A DNA stretch of 64,000 nt, taken from NCBI GenBank assembly GCA_949152475.1, contig OX424563.1, positions 13,799,001 to 13,863,000 on the forward strand, given 5' to 3'. The stretch is from Terebella lapidaria (lineage: Eukaryota; Annelida; Polychaeta; Terebellida; Terebellidae). A program made the translations under genes and the position numbers. Shown piece by piece: positions 52,028-64,000 of this stretch (within the stretch, counting starts at the first letter, position 1; every line of letters starts with the position of its first letter). Under the pieces are notes generated by a model. The model saw only the letters and a list, made by a program, of their open reading frames with translations, did no database searches and was not told where the DNA came from.

Positions 52028-52210
52028 ATATACATATGAATTAGTGATGAAATGATGTGAATACAATTTATACATACGCATTAATAATAACGTGTTAGTA
52101 TATACATATGCACCAGTAATGGAAAGAGATGAATATAGACATATGAAATAGTAATAAATGGTGTAAATATATACATACGCATGAGTAACATGATGGTGCG
52201 AATCAGTATA
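52028..52210. repeat. ~36-bp minisatellite, about five diverged copies
   Basis: Each copy starts with a variant of TATACATATGAATTAGTAAT and ends in GTGAATA or a similar string. The array is repeated in unit D at about 58704-58885, with small indels between units. Confidence 0.65.
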
Positions 52211-53417
52211 TCTATATTTACATGTAGTTTACATGTTAGTGCATATTCAATCAAATATAAATGATAGGATGTTTCGTAACCAGTAACAAATCAACAAAAG
52301 ATTTCCTTGAAATTATCAGTGTGTATGTATACAAAACCCATATACTCAGTGTTGTAAAATTGCAAGAATGTATATGCATACATACAACTCATATTAGTTT
52401 TTCTTGATAAATTGTTTGGTACTCACAATATGATTGCCTGCGCTGGATCGACCTTGAAATCAAGACCGATCATCATTTGTGGCCGTAGAATCCAGGATAA
52501 AATGTAATTAATTTATTGTTGACGAACTGGGCACCCCTTTCTCGCTAAATAAATAACAAAAATTGTCCTCATGTTTCACCAATTGTGTGAGTCATATGTT
52601 TTGTATTAAAGTGAAAATATATTATCATCAATGATGAGTTGGCCTTGCTACTCTGGTCAGTTTGATAACAAATTTGTCAATATGGGATATATGTTTATGA
52701 CATAAAGTATGCTAGAATGAAAGCTTTTCACAAAATGCCTGTTTGGGCCAACTTACCAGAAAAAAACTAGCTGTCAAATCTATCCCATGCTATCTTGAGA
52801 ATGGCTCTCTGGCTCATATTGACCAATTAATGACAGAATTTCAATTAGTACAATGTTCCACGCCTGCATCTCAAAGTGAACATTAATTCTAAATATTCTG
52901 CCTATTTATGCCAGTCATAGTTGGAACGCAACCCCAATACTTGACACCAATCCAATAACATCTATGGAGCCAAAATATGTTTGATAGGAAACGTTGATAT
53001 CACCATCTGTAAATATTTGTCAGGCAAACATTAGGCCAGCATCATATTGGTCCTGGTGTGTTATATTTACACCCGATGTCAAGTGTGTTTGTTTAGATTG
53101 AGACAGAATGTAATTGATGTGTAATATTAGGAAAGTGGATATTTCATAAAGTAACAAATGCTTCTTTAATGGGCTGCTGCAAGGTGTATGATATAACGTT
53201 ATATCTACATTCCTTGCAGAATCCTGAGACAAACGTACCTCATGAGCATTCTTTGCCATGTTCACAAATCATAAGCGTTCCAGTATAGGTCCTCTGGGAA
53301 GCAAGGGTGATGTTAAAATTGTTGTGCTGTAATTTTTCAACAACAACAAAAGTGGAACTATTAGCACCATTTGACATTAAGGTGTGATTGCACGTAACTT
53401 ACCGGTGACTGCACTGA

Positions 53418-53540
53418 CGTTTAAGGTGCGGTATAAGCACATTAGTGAGCTATTTTATATTTGAGTTGGTGCTAGGGGCCTATCTAACCAATGAGGGGGG
53501 TTAGATCACCATGGTGAAAGTCGAATACCGCACCTTACTC
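53418..53540. mobile_element. 123-bp MITE present in C, absent in D
   Basis: TTAAGGTGCGGTAT on the left faces ATACCGCACCTTA on the right. GCACTGA occurs on both sides (53411-53417 and 53541-53547). Unit D has the uninterrupted site with a single GAACTGA near 60074. A 7-8 bp duplication points towards a hAT- or P-type transposase. There is no coding capacity. Confidence 0.75.
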
Positions 53541-53624
53541 GCACTGAGGCACTTTGACTTATAATGTGAAAGTAAAGGTAACAAAATCACCAAAACAATA
53601 CAATCCCCTGACCTAAAACTTGGC

Positions 53625-53749
53625 GGCCCAAGTATCATATCCTGCGCCGTCCTCTATTTTCAATAAGGATTAAAAAGGTGCGAGACGGATTAAATGGTAT
53701 GTTTTCAGTGAACGAGTAGTATTAGGGAGCAGTGTACGGTACTTGGGCC
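53625..53749. mobile_element. 125-bp MITE with 8-bp duplication, present in C, absent in D
   Basis: The ends GGCCCAAGTA and TACTTGGGCC are perfect inverted repeats, and AACTTGGC is duplicated on both sides (53617-53624 and 53750-53757). Unit D carries a single AACTTGGC followed by TAGCACACAC near 60155, a clean empty site. The hAT superfamily is likely. It lies only 84 bp from the previous MITE. Confidence 0.85.
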
Positions 53750-54814
53750 AACTTGGCTAGCACACACACATATTCTCACGGATGATGAACCGAGACATGT
53801 TTTCATAAATGATATCACGAAAGCTGTGCAATTTGATGATTAGATGAATCATTTTGTACGTTTCACCAAAACGAATATTCGAGTGTTCTGCTTGACAAGC
53901 ACTGGCTGTTGCATATATTTATTCCTTGTTGTCGTCAAAATAATGAGAATATCTAGGACTATACTTTCTTTGAGATGAATACAATGAGCTGAACATTCAT
54001 AATCCCAAACACCTCAGTGCACCCGAGTGCATATCACCTGTGAGTTTTACTGGCCTCACTAGCTATTTGCTGCACAGCATAATCCTTTCGCTCGCCCTCT
54101 TGTGGGTGTATTTTGTGGACTGAGAAATAGGTCGGAAAATGAAATATGAAAACGATGAATTTAACAAATTTAACATTGCTTAGTAAAAAACAGAGTCTCG
54201 GTTAGTAATCCTTGATGGCTAACAATCAGAAAGACAAAGTTTCACGATGATTGGAAGTGTGTAAATTCATGAATTTGTTACCTTTATATTTACATTATAA
54301 GTGAATGGACAGCTGGTCAATGCCAGGTTCATGACGACCACATGCAATCAATCCTTAATGAAATACCGCTGTTATATAAGATTTTGACCTCACAATTGAT
54401 CATTAGCTACATGTAATACATTACAATCTAACTCTCTCGACAAGCCAATTAAATATTTTATCATTATCTTCAGAGTGCCAGATACTTGGTCCAGGATGAA
54501 GGATATTCCCATTTTTATGATTGCATTAACGAACTGCATCTCGGTATCCTCCGTGGCCAACTCAATTCACACAGAATTCATTCGAACATAGAGATCATTT
54601 GAACTCTTCAACCGTTTCCGGATTTTAACTATTTCTCAGATTTGTGTGGCATATGGCCGTAGTTCATCAAGACAAAATGGAGATATTGCATCATGTATGG
54701 ACCATTGACAATCTTCGTTTGGTACGATCCACGCCCAATTGATACCTCAAAACGATGAGCGGAGACTGGAAATATAAACCTAGTTGTTCACATAGGAGGA
54801 GCTCAAACTGCTAT

Positions 54815-55160
54815 TCTTATGCATACCCTTTCCCCTGGTTATAAATCAAACACCCCTATTTCGTTTGCCACACACCTTGGTGACCATGACCCTAATTGTT
54901 GCAGATGTCATATTGTACTTCACTGGTGGCGTAAATTCATCAGGATTCGATGCTGTGAGAGGTTTACAAACACCTCCATTGCTTTGTGTTACCCAGTGTA
55001 AATACAATCACTAATGTCCACCGCCACAACTAGTGAGGATGGTCATTTGTTATATCATGCTAGTATGACGTAATATGCTGTCCTAATCAAAGCTGTGCTC
55101 AATACAAAGGGTAACAAAACCGTTATCCGTGCCAAGCCTGAGCTGTCAGTTTTGTTCCTA
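54815..55160. repeat. internal duplicate X2 of unit C
   Basis: Partner of X1 (51435-51790); the D-unit equivalents are near 58112-58467 and 61216-61561. The pair predates the C/D duplication, because both members occur in both units. Confidence 0.75.
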
Positions 55161-57340
55161 TTGATTTCTACTACTTATATATATCAAGAACCAAGAATAA
55201 GATGTATTGACATACGAAGACGAGTTTTATAGTAAAAAATATATGGATTACTCAACACTTATCACATTTGAGCAAAAAACCAAACTATTCACTAGGTGAT
55301 CCTTTTGTGACATTTACTGGTGCTAATGCACTGATCTCTAATGCTAAAGTAGCATTAAACAATTTTAACATCTGGAGAAAGCATGTGGTGCAGCAGACTT
55401 CAGCAAACATTATCTCTGCAGATATCTGCATATCCACATTTATTGAGAATTAAGCCAATCTTTTCCCATACTTGAATCGAATTTATTCTGACACCCAAAC
55501 AACCGACCTCAAAATACGTTAACGTCAACGGAACTATGATTTATCTGGTCAGATTGTAACCTGGGAAACCTCGATCATTACTTATATGTAACATATAACA
55601 ATACTGGCATCCCTTCACACACAATTCCATTGAACAGCTCTCGACACATGTTCAGATAGATCTCAGAAAAAATTCATATGCCAGTTATATTGTTATGATG
55701 TGGTTTGTCTGTGTCAGGACAAAGTGAGGTCTCACATTTTGCATGGTGTACTGTCGGCAGAAGCAGCAACATGAGTGACAATAAATTCTACACACTGCGT
55801 TTCCAGATTTCACGAACATCCAATCAGACAGCTCCGGTGATAAACAATCACAGTAACAATAGTGCGGTGTCTGCCTATTGTCAAGGCAATGGGTCCGTCA
55901 TCGGGTGCAAAAAATTTAGCACAGAATAACAAAAACAAATTCAACGGGGTAGATATTTTTTTATTTCAATTATTTTTCATTGAATGTCATTGTGCATTGT
56001 GTTTTTCTTTGGTTCATCAAGTGACAATGCTACTCAAATCCAGTTCACACACTAAGCTCCCCCTCCCCTTATCAATAATCTATCATTCGGGAAATGTTGA
56101 GGTTCTGATTCAACCCGATCGTCCGATTGAGTATCAAATATACACAGATGCGGTATTCACATGATATAAAAATGATTAATTGCTGATCAAAGTCCTCTGC
56201 CAGACAGAACAATAAATAGATATGTGAGTCATAAATACATACTGCTGAATGACCCGGTGTTGTGGATTGCACGAAAAGAGCCCACAGTCTTGGCCACAGA
56301 ATGGTCTTTCAACTCGGCGAATAATGGGCAGAAAGAAAACAGAAAGAAAACACCAATTCGACGTGCAGTGAGCATATGGGATAATCTAATGAAAGTGTTA
56401 TTACCTAACCAACTATTCATTGCAACAGTCTAACCATAACCCTTATAAGTCATCCTGCATAATGAATAGATTAGCAGTACCAAATTTGTTCCATGTAGGA
56501 GTGAAATCCTGTAGACAAAGAGTGAACCTCGTGTGTTCTCCATTATCAGTGCCATACAGGTCAACATAACATTTCACGAACACGCACGAAATTGAGGACA
56601 AAAACAGCTTAATTGAAACCCTCTGTCGGGCCATGCCATAGAGGAAGAGGATTATGAGGCATACTTCGTTTCATCATAGATAACCACAAGTGTTCCACCC
56701 ACATCTTGGTCAATTATAGACGTATGGAAATTGTTTCCCGGGAATTCAGTCGATAAAAGTTGAATCAAGATTTAGTCACAAGTCACAAAACGAGTTTTTG
56801 AGTATGTACTTTTATCGGGTTGTTTGGATGCGATATATACAGTATAGCATCCAGGTAACCATTGCATATTGAGAAGCACATGTCAATGGTAGGTCACTGC
56901 ATCATGAATAACTAGTGATTATTTACAGAAATGAATGGCTTATAAAAATGTTGATTCACGGGTATTCACGGTTGCTCAGAAATCGTCCACTCCATTTGCG
57001 TCACCACATTTCAGAACATAAAGTTTCAGGTAAGATTGCAATATAATCAAAATGATTTCAATAATTCAATTATTATTCAATTAATTCAATATAGTTACCA
57101 TTTTTAAAAGAACAACTAGGCTTACGAATTAAATTGTTAATCCGTCACTGACATAGTTCACATCCATCGAACACTGTCACGTGTTTGCTTCTAATCAGTG
57201 AGCCTGACTGAATGTGTATTACCTCCCCAGCAGGAACAACTTCAATGCACTAATAACATCGGATACCATGTGAATGATTTTGTATTGATGTGTTATGAAG
57301 GGGATAATATATTATAATAATTGATTAATATAATCAATAC

Positions 57341-57628
57341 GATCTTGAAGCAGTGACATTTACAAAGCGGGAGGTCTGGGGTTTTTGGGGGTTTTCATCC
57401 TGGTTAAATTATCAAGAGTTTCCCTACTGAAGGGTGCTTTCTGCCACCCAACGTGAATTTGTAAATTATAAGCTCCTAGCTTCCCACAACACGAGCAAGT
57501 GGTGGTTGCAAAATTATGTCACCCAACGTGAAGCTGTAAATTACAAGCCTCTAGCTGCCCACAAAACGAACAAGTGCTGGTTGCCCATGTTGTAAATATG
57601 AACCCGAATTCTTATCATTATTATGATT
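57341..57628 (+). repeat. chimeric SINE at the C/D junction
   Basis: The left part (57341-57507) matches the SINE at 63.70 kb but lacks the B-box segment. At 57507-57508 the sequence jumps to the middle of the 50.7 kb SINE (equivalent to 50831 onward), so about 75 bp of SINE body occurs twice. The shared TGC at the switch is a 3-bp microhomology. This marks the breakpoint of the tandem duplication. Confidence 0.8.
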
Positions 57629-60600
57629 AATCGCAGTGAACCGGTGGTACACAAATAACAGCTAAAGTATAATTTTATAACTTGATAGAAAAGACTACCA
57701 TCTTGGACTCTCCATCTCCATCAAAATGTGAAGTCATTACTCAGATGTTTTCAAGATCGAACAATGGCAAAACGTTGACAATGGAAGTAGAACACCCTTT
57801 TTCTGCTCAACTCGTGTGACCTAAATTTCATAAACTATAAGCAGAGAGTGAGACATCCGAGTTGGCATTCCATCTATGACATAGTCTAAAAATCCTTTGT
57901 ACAATTTGTCTCCAAGATTCAATGATTTAAATTATTCCTAACACCATGAATATTTGTATTGTAATGTGACATGGCTAAAACTTTTAAAACGATGTGTGAG
58001 ATGCTACATGGTGCGGACGGCACGTATTGCTTTTTGTTGGATTGAAGCACACTCAATTCGATCCCTCAAACCTGGTTACACTGTTTACATAAACTGATTA
58101 TCATAGGTGATAGTCTCATGAATACACTCCGTGGTCATAAATCCAGCAACCCTCTTTCGTTTTGCCACCCGTTGGTGACCATGACCCTAATTGTTGAGGA
58201 TGTCATATCGCACTTCACTGGTGGCGTAAATTCATCAGGATTGGGTGCTGTGAGAGGTTTACAAACACCTCCATCGTTTTGTGTTACCCAGTGTAAATAC
58301 AATGACTATTGTCCATCGCCACAACCAGTGAGAATGGTCATTTGTTTCGTCACGCTAGTACAAGGAATTGTAAGATGTTGTCATGATCAGAGCTGTGTGC
58401 ATTAGGAAGAGTGTCATTATTGTGCAATAATCAGTGCCAATCCTGAGCTTTCAGTTCTGTTTCTCCCGATTTTATAACAGGAGTTTTATAGTGCATTAGA
58501 AAACTCAGCGTTTATCAGATTCAGTCGCAGCGTAATTACTGGATAGCATGGTTATCCTTTAGCGATAGTGAGGAATGCTAATGCACTGAACCATAATCAA
58601 CATATTTAAAAAGGTTACTCATTTGTTTTCATTTAGTCAATATTTATTGAAATATTAGACATACATCGGCAAACAGGACTGAGCCCTCTACAAAAGCCTA
58701 CAATACATACATATGAATTAGTGATGAAATGATGTGAATACAATTTATACATACGCATTAATAATAACGTGTTAGTATATACATATGCACCAGTAATGGA
58801 AAGAGATGAATATAGACATATGAAATAGTATAAATAGTGTAAATATATACATACGCATGAGTAACATGGTGGTGCGAATCAGTATATCTATATTTACATG
58901 TAGTTTACATGTTAGTGCATATTCAATCGAATATAAATGATAGGATGTTTCGTAACCAGTAACAATTCAACAAAAGATTTCCTTGAAATTATCAGTGTGT
59001 ATGTATACAAAACCCATATACTCAGTGTTGTAAAATTGCAAGAATGTATATGCATACATACTTTTTCTTGATAAATTGTTTGGTACTCACAATATGATTG
59101 CCTGCGCTGGATCGACCTTGAAATCAAGACCGATCATCATTTGTGGCCGTAGAATCCAGGATAAAATGTAATTAAGTTATTGTTGACGAACTGGGCACCC
59201 CTTTCTCTCTAAATAAATAACAAAAATTGTCCTCATGTTTCACCAATTGTGTGAGTCATATGTTTTGTATTAAAGTGAAAATATATTATCATCAATGATG
59301 AGTTGGCCTTGCTACTCTGGTCAGTTTGATAACAAATTTGTCAATATGGGATATATGTTTATGACATAAAGTATGCTAGAATGAAAGCTTTTCACAAAAT
59401 GCCTGTTTGGGCCAACTTACCAGAAAAAAAACTAGCTGTCAAATCTATCCCATGCTATCTTGAGAATGGCTCTCTGGCTCATATTGACCAATTAATGACA
59501 GAATTTCAATTAGTACAATGTTCCACGCCTGCATCTCAAAGTGAACATTATTCTAAATATTCTGCCTATTTATGCCAGTCATAGTTGGAACGCAACCCCA
59601 ATACTTGACACCAATCCAATAACATCTATGGAGCCAAAATATGTTTGATAGGAAACGTTGATATCACCATCTGTAAATATTTGTCAGGCAAACATTAGGC
59701 CAGCATCATATTGGTCCTGGTGTGTTATATTTACACCCGATGTCAAGTGTGTTTGTTTAGATTGAGACAGAATGTAATTGATGTGTAATATTAGGAAAGT
59801 GGATATTTCATAAAGTAACAAATGCTTCTTTAATGAGCTGCTGCAAGGTGTATGATATAACGTTATATCTACATTCCTTGCAGAATCCTGAGAAAAACGT
59901 ACCTCATGAGCATTCTTTGCCATGTTCACAAATCATAAGCGTTCCAGTATAGGTCCTCTGGGAAGCAAGGGTGATGTTAAAATTGTTGTGCTGTAATTTT
60001 TCAACAACAACAAAAGTGGAACTATTAGCACCATTTGACATTAAGGTGTGATTGCACGTAACTTACCGGTGACTGAACTGAGGCACTTTGACTTATAATG
60101 TGAAAGTAAAGGTAACAAAATCACCAAAACAATACAATCCCCTGACCTAAAACTTGGCTAGCACACACACATATTCTCACGGATGATGAACCGAGACATG
60201 GTTTCATAAATGATATCACGAAAGCTGTGCAATTTGATGATTAGATGAATCATTTTGTACGTTTCACCAAAACGAAGATTCGAGTGTTCTGGTTGACAAG
60301 CACTGGCTGTTGCATATATTTATTCCTTGTTGTCGTCAAAATAATGAGAATATCTAGGACTATACTTTCTTTGAGATGAATACAATGAGCTGAACCTTCA
60401 TAATCCCAAACACCTCAGTGCACCCGAGTGCATATCACCTGTGAGTTTTACTGGCCTCACTAGCTATTTGCTGCACAGCATAATCCTTTCGCTCGCCCTC
60501 TTGTGGGTGTATTTTGTGGACTGAGAAATAGGTCGGAAAATGAAATATGAAAACGATGAATTTAACAAATTTAACATTGCTTAGTAAAAAACAGAGTCTC

Positions 60601-63600
60601 GGTTAGTAATCCTTGATGGCTAACAATCAGAAAGACAAAGTTTCACGATGATTGGAAGTGTGTAAATTCATGAATTTGTTACCTTTATATTTACATTATA
60701 AGTGAATGGACAGCTGGTCAATGCCAGGTTCATGACGACCACATGCAATCAATCCTCAATGAAATACCGCTGTTATATAAGATTTTGACCTCACAATTGA
60801 TCATTAGCTACATGTAATACATTACAATCTAACTCTCTCGACAAGCCAATTAAATATTTTATCATTATCTTCAGAGTGCCAGATACTTGGTCCAGGATGA
60901 AGGATATTCCCATTTTTATGATTGCATTAACGAACTGCATCTCGGTATCCTCCGTGGCCAACTCAATTCACACAGAATTCATTCGAACATAGAGATCATT
61001 TGAACTCTTCAACCGTTTCCGGATTTTAACTATTTCTCAGATTTGTGTGGCATATGGCCGTAGTTCATCAAGACAAAATGGAGATATTGCATCATGTATG
61101 GACCATTGACAATCTTCGTTTGGTACGATCCACGCCCAATTGATACCTCAAAACGATGAGTGGAGACTGGAAATATAAACCTAGTTGTTCACATAGGAGG
61201 AGCTCAAACTGCTATTCCTATGCATACCCTTTCCCCTGGTTATAAATCAAACACCCCTATTTCGTTTGCCACACACCTTGGTGACCATGACCCTAATTGT
61301 TGCAGATGTCATATTGTACTTCACTGGTGGCGTAAATTCATCAGGATTCGATGCTGTGAGAGGTTTACAAACACCTCCATTGCTTTGTGTTACCCAGTGT
61401 AAATACAATCACTAATGTCCACCGCCACAACTAGTGAGGATGGTCATTTGTTATATCATGCTAGTATGACGTAATATGCTGTCCTGATCAAAGCTGTGCT
61501 CAATACAAAGGGTAACAAAACCGTTATCCGTGCCAAGCCTGAGCTGTCAGTTTTGTTCCTATTGATTTCTACTACTTATATATATCAAGAACCAAGAATA
61601 AGATGTATTGACATACGAAGACGAGTTTTATAGTAAAAAATATATAGATTACTCAACACTTATCACATTTGAGCAAAAAACCAAACTATTCACTAGGTGA
61701 TCCTTTTGTGACATTTACTGGTGCTAATGCACTGATCTCTAATGCTGAAGTAGCATTGAACAATTTTAACATCTGGAGAAAGCATGTGGTGCAGCAGACT
61801 TCAGCAAACATTATCTCTGCAGATATCTGCATATCCACATTTATTGAGAAATAAGCCAATCTTTTCCCATACTTGAATCGAATTTATTCTGACACCTAAA
61901 CCACCGACCTCAAAATACGTTAACGTCAACGGAATTATGATTTATCCGGTCAGATTGTAACCTGGGAAACCTCGATCATTACTTATATGTAACATATAAC
62001 AATACTGGCATCCCTTCACACACAATTCCATTGAACAGCTCTCGACACATGTTCAGATAGATCTCAGAAAAAATTCATATGTCAGTTATATTGTTATGAT
62101 GTGGTTTGTCTGTGTCAGGACAAAGTGAGGTCTCACATTTTGCATGGTGTACTGTCGGCAGAAGCAGCAACATGAGTGACAATAAATTCTACACACTGCG
62201 TTTCCAGATTTCACGAATATCCAATCAGACAGCTCCGGTGATAAACAATCACAGTAACAATAGTGCGAACACGTGTCTGCCTATTGTCAAGGCAATGGGT
62301 CCGTCATCGGGTGCAAAAAATTTAGCACAGAATAACAAAAACAAATTCACCGGGGTAGATATTTTTTTATTTCAATTATTTTTCATTGAATGTCATTGTG
62401 CATTGTGTTTTTCTTTGGTTCATCAAGTGACAATGCTACTCAAATCCAGTTCACACACTAAGCTCCCCCTCCCCTTATCAATAATCTATCATTCGGGAAA
62501 TGTTGAGGTTCTGATTCAACCCGATCGTCCGATTGAGTATCAAATATACACAGATGCGGTATTCACATGATATAAAAATGATTAATTGCTGATCAAAGTC
62601 CTCTGCCAGACAGAACAATAAATAGATATGTGAGTCATGAATACATACTGCTGAATGACCCGGTGTTGTGGATTGCACGAAAAGAGCCCACAGTCTTGGC
62701 CACAGAATGGTCTTTCAACTCGGCGAATAATGGGCAGAAAGAAAACACCAATTTGACGTGCAGTGAGCATATGGGATAATCTAATGAAAGTGTTATTACC
62801 TAACCAACTATTCATTGCAACAGTCTAACCATAACCCTTATGAGTCATCCTGCATAATGAATAGATTAGCAGTACCAAATTTGTTCCATGTAGGAGTGAA
62901 ATCCTGTAGACAAAGAGTGAACCTCGTGTGTTCTCCATTATCAGTGCCATACAGGTCAACATAACATTTCACGAACACGCACGAAATTGAGGACAAAAAC
63001 AGCTTAATTGAAACCCTCTGTCAGGCCATGCCATAGAGGAAGAGGATTATGAGGCATACTTCGTTTCATCATAGATAACCACAAGTGTTCCACCCACATC
63101 TTGGTCAATTACAGACGTAAGGAAATTGTTTCCCGGGAATTCAGTGGATAAAAGTTGAATCAAGATTTAGTCACAAGTCACAAAACGAGTTTTTGAGTAT
63201 GTACTTTTATCGGGTTGTTTGGATGCGATATATACAGTATAGCATCCAGGTATCCATTGCATATTGAGAAGCACATGTCAATGGTAGGTCACTGCATCAT
63301 GAATAACTAGTGATTATTTACAGAAATGAATGGCTTATAAAAATGTTGATTCACGGGTATTCACGGTTGCTCAGAAATCGTCCACTCCATTTGCGTCACC
63401 ACATTTCAGAACACAAAGATTGCACTATAATCAAAATGATACTAATTCTATATAGTCACCATTTTGAAAAGAACAACTAGGCCTACGAATTAAATTGTTA
63501 ATCCGTCACTGACATAGTTCACATCCATCTAACACTGTCACGTGTTTGCTTCTAATCAGTGAGCCTGACTGAATGTGTATTACCTCCCCAGCTGGAACAA

Positions 63601-64000
63601 CTTTCAATGCACTAATAACAATGGATACCATGTGAATGATTTTGTATTGATGTGTTATGAAGGGAATAATATATTATAATAATTGATTAATATAATCAAT
63701 ACGATCTTGAAGCAGTGACATTTACAAAGCGGGAGGTCTGGGGTTTGCACCCTGGACTGGCATTGGATAACTGGGGGTTTTCATCCCGGTTAAATTATCA
63801 AGACTTCCCCTACTGAAGGGTGCTTTCTGCCACCCAACGTGAATTTGTAAATTATAAGCTCCTAGCTTCCCACGACATGAGCAAGTGGTGGTTGCTCACG
63901 TTGTAAACATGAATTCCAGTTATTATCATTATTATTATTAATTGCAGTGTGCCGGAGCATAAAAATTAATAGCAAAAGTATAATTTTAAAACTTGATATA
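57508..64000. repeat. right array, unit D (recent duplicate, runs to the window edge)
   Basis: A near-identical copy of unit C beginning at the SINE breakpoint, without the two small MITEs. Its right end carries a SINE copy (63702-63935), after which the sequence again resembles the start of unit C (63960-64000 with 50970-51012, shared AAAGTATAATTTTA), so at least one further unit begins beyond the window. A 154-codon frame at 62106-62570 starts on TTG (first ATG at 62172) and is split in unit C by a 7-bp difference, so I do not call it a gene. Confidence 0.85.
63702..63935 (+). repeat. tRNA-derived SINE, copy at the end of unit D
   Basis: Has an A-box-like region (TTGAAGCAGTGAC), a decayed B-box (GGTTTGCACCC), the same body as the 50.7 kb copy and an ATT/ATC tail (about 63918-63940). 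It is the closest relative of the left half of the chimeric SINE at 57.34 kb. Confidence 0.65.

Larger units (their letters stand above)
50831..57507. repeat. right array, unit C (recent duplicate, 6.68 kb)
   Basis: Unit C is nearly identical by eye to unit D (offset 6677 at the left end, about 6401 after 54.8 kb). Its right part (about 55.2-57.3 kb) is homologous to A and B. Its left part (about 51.0-55.1 kb) has no counterpart I can see in A or B. It contains the minisatellite at 52028-52210, two small MITEs absent from D, and an older internal duplication (51435-51790 with 54815-55160). Frames such as 51441-51728 are repeated in D only because the DNA is repeated; no family is recognised. 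Confidence 0.85.

Noticed and set aside
62106-62570. 154-codon frame in unit D as a new gene
   Set aside because: It starts on TTG, has no recognisable domain, and the near-identical unit C splits it through a 7-bp difference; units A and B do not keep it.

Overview
The window is animal nuclear DNA: AT-rich, almost gene-free by open-reading-frame criteria, and full of short DNA transposons, a SINE, a solo LTR and tandemly duplicated blocks. One protein-coding gene is clear, a single-exon class A amine GPCR that reads as a beta-type octopamine receptor (38311-39645, + strand). That receptor class, together with the repeat types, suggests an invertebrate. A lophotrochozoan (mollusc, brachiopod or annelid relative) is my best guess, but the sequence alone does not settle the phylum.

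Layout. (1) 0.2-15.3 kb: an old, diverged tandem array of about 4-5 kb units (three recognisable copies), interrupted by a foldback element, a TTAA-flanked element and a 1.19 kb element carrying a ~135-bp minisatellite. (2) 15.3-33.2 kb: AT-rich sequence in which I recognise no gene or repeat. (3) 33.2-38.25 kb: a more GC-rich, CpG-rich stretch upstream of the receptor, with a TATA-like site, a plausible small first exon and one strong splice-acceptor-like tract. It probably holds the regulatory DNA and 5' leader exons of the receptor or of an unseen neighbour. (4) 38.25-39.98 kb: a short upstream ORF, the receptor CDS, a ~330-nt 3' UTR and a polyadenylation signal. (5) 40.86-64.0 kb: a second, layered tandem array with two old units (A, B) and two nearly identical 6.4-6.7 kb units (C, D), continuing off the right edge.

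The right array can be read as a history. Unit B took in two inverted-repeat MITEs and a hAT/P-type element that itself contains a solo LTR. A tRNA-derived SINE lies at the unit boundaries. The C/D duplication junction falls inside the SINE, with a 3-bp microhomology. Two ~125-bp MITEs sit in C, while D has clean empty sites, so either mobility or loss continued after this recent duplication.

No CRISPR array, operon or prokaryotic feature is present. Several apparent ORF starts in this DNA are TTG, CTG or GTG, so the receptor start was reassigned to the first ATG. I found no convincing new protein system. The most rewarding material is the layered array and the possible unseen exons upstream of the receptor.
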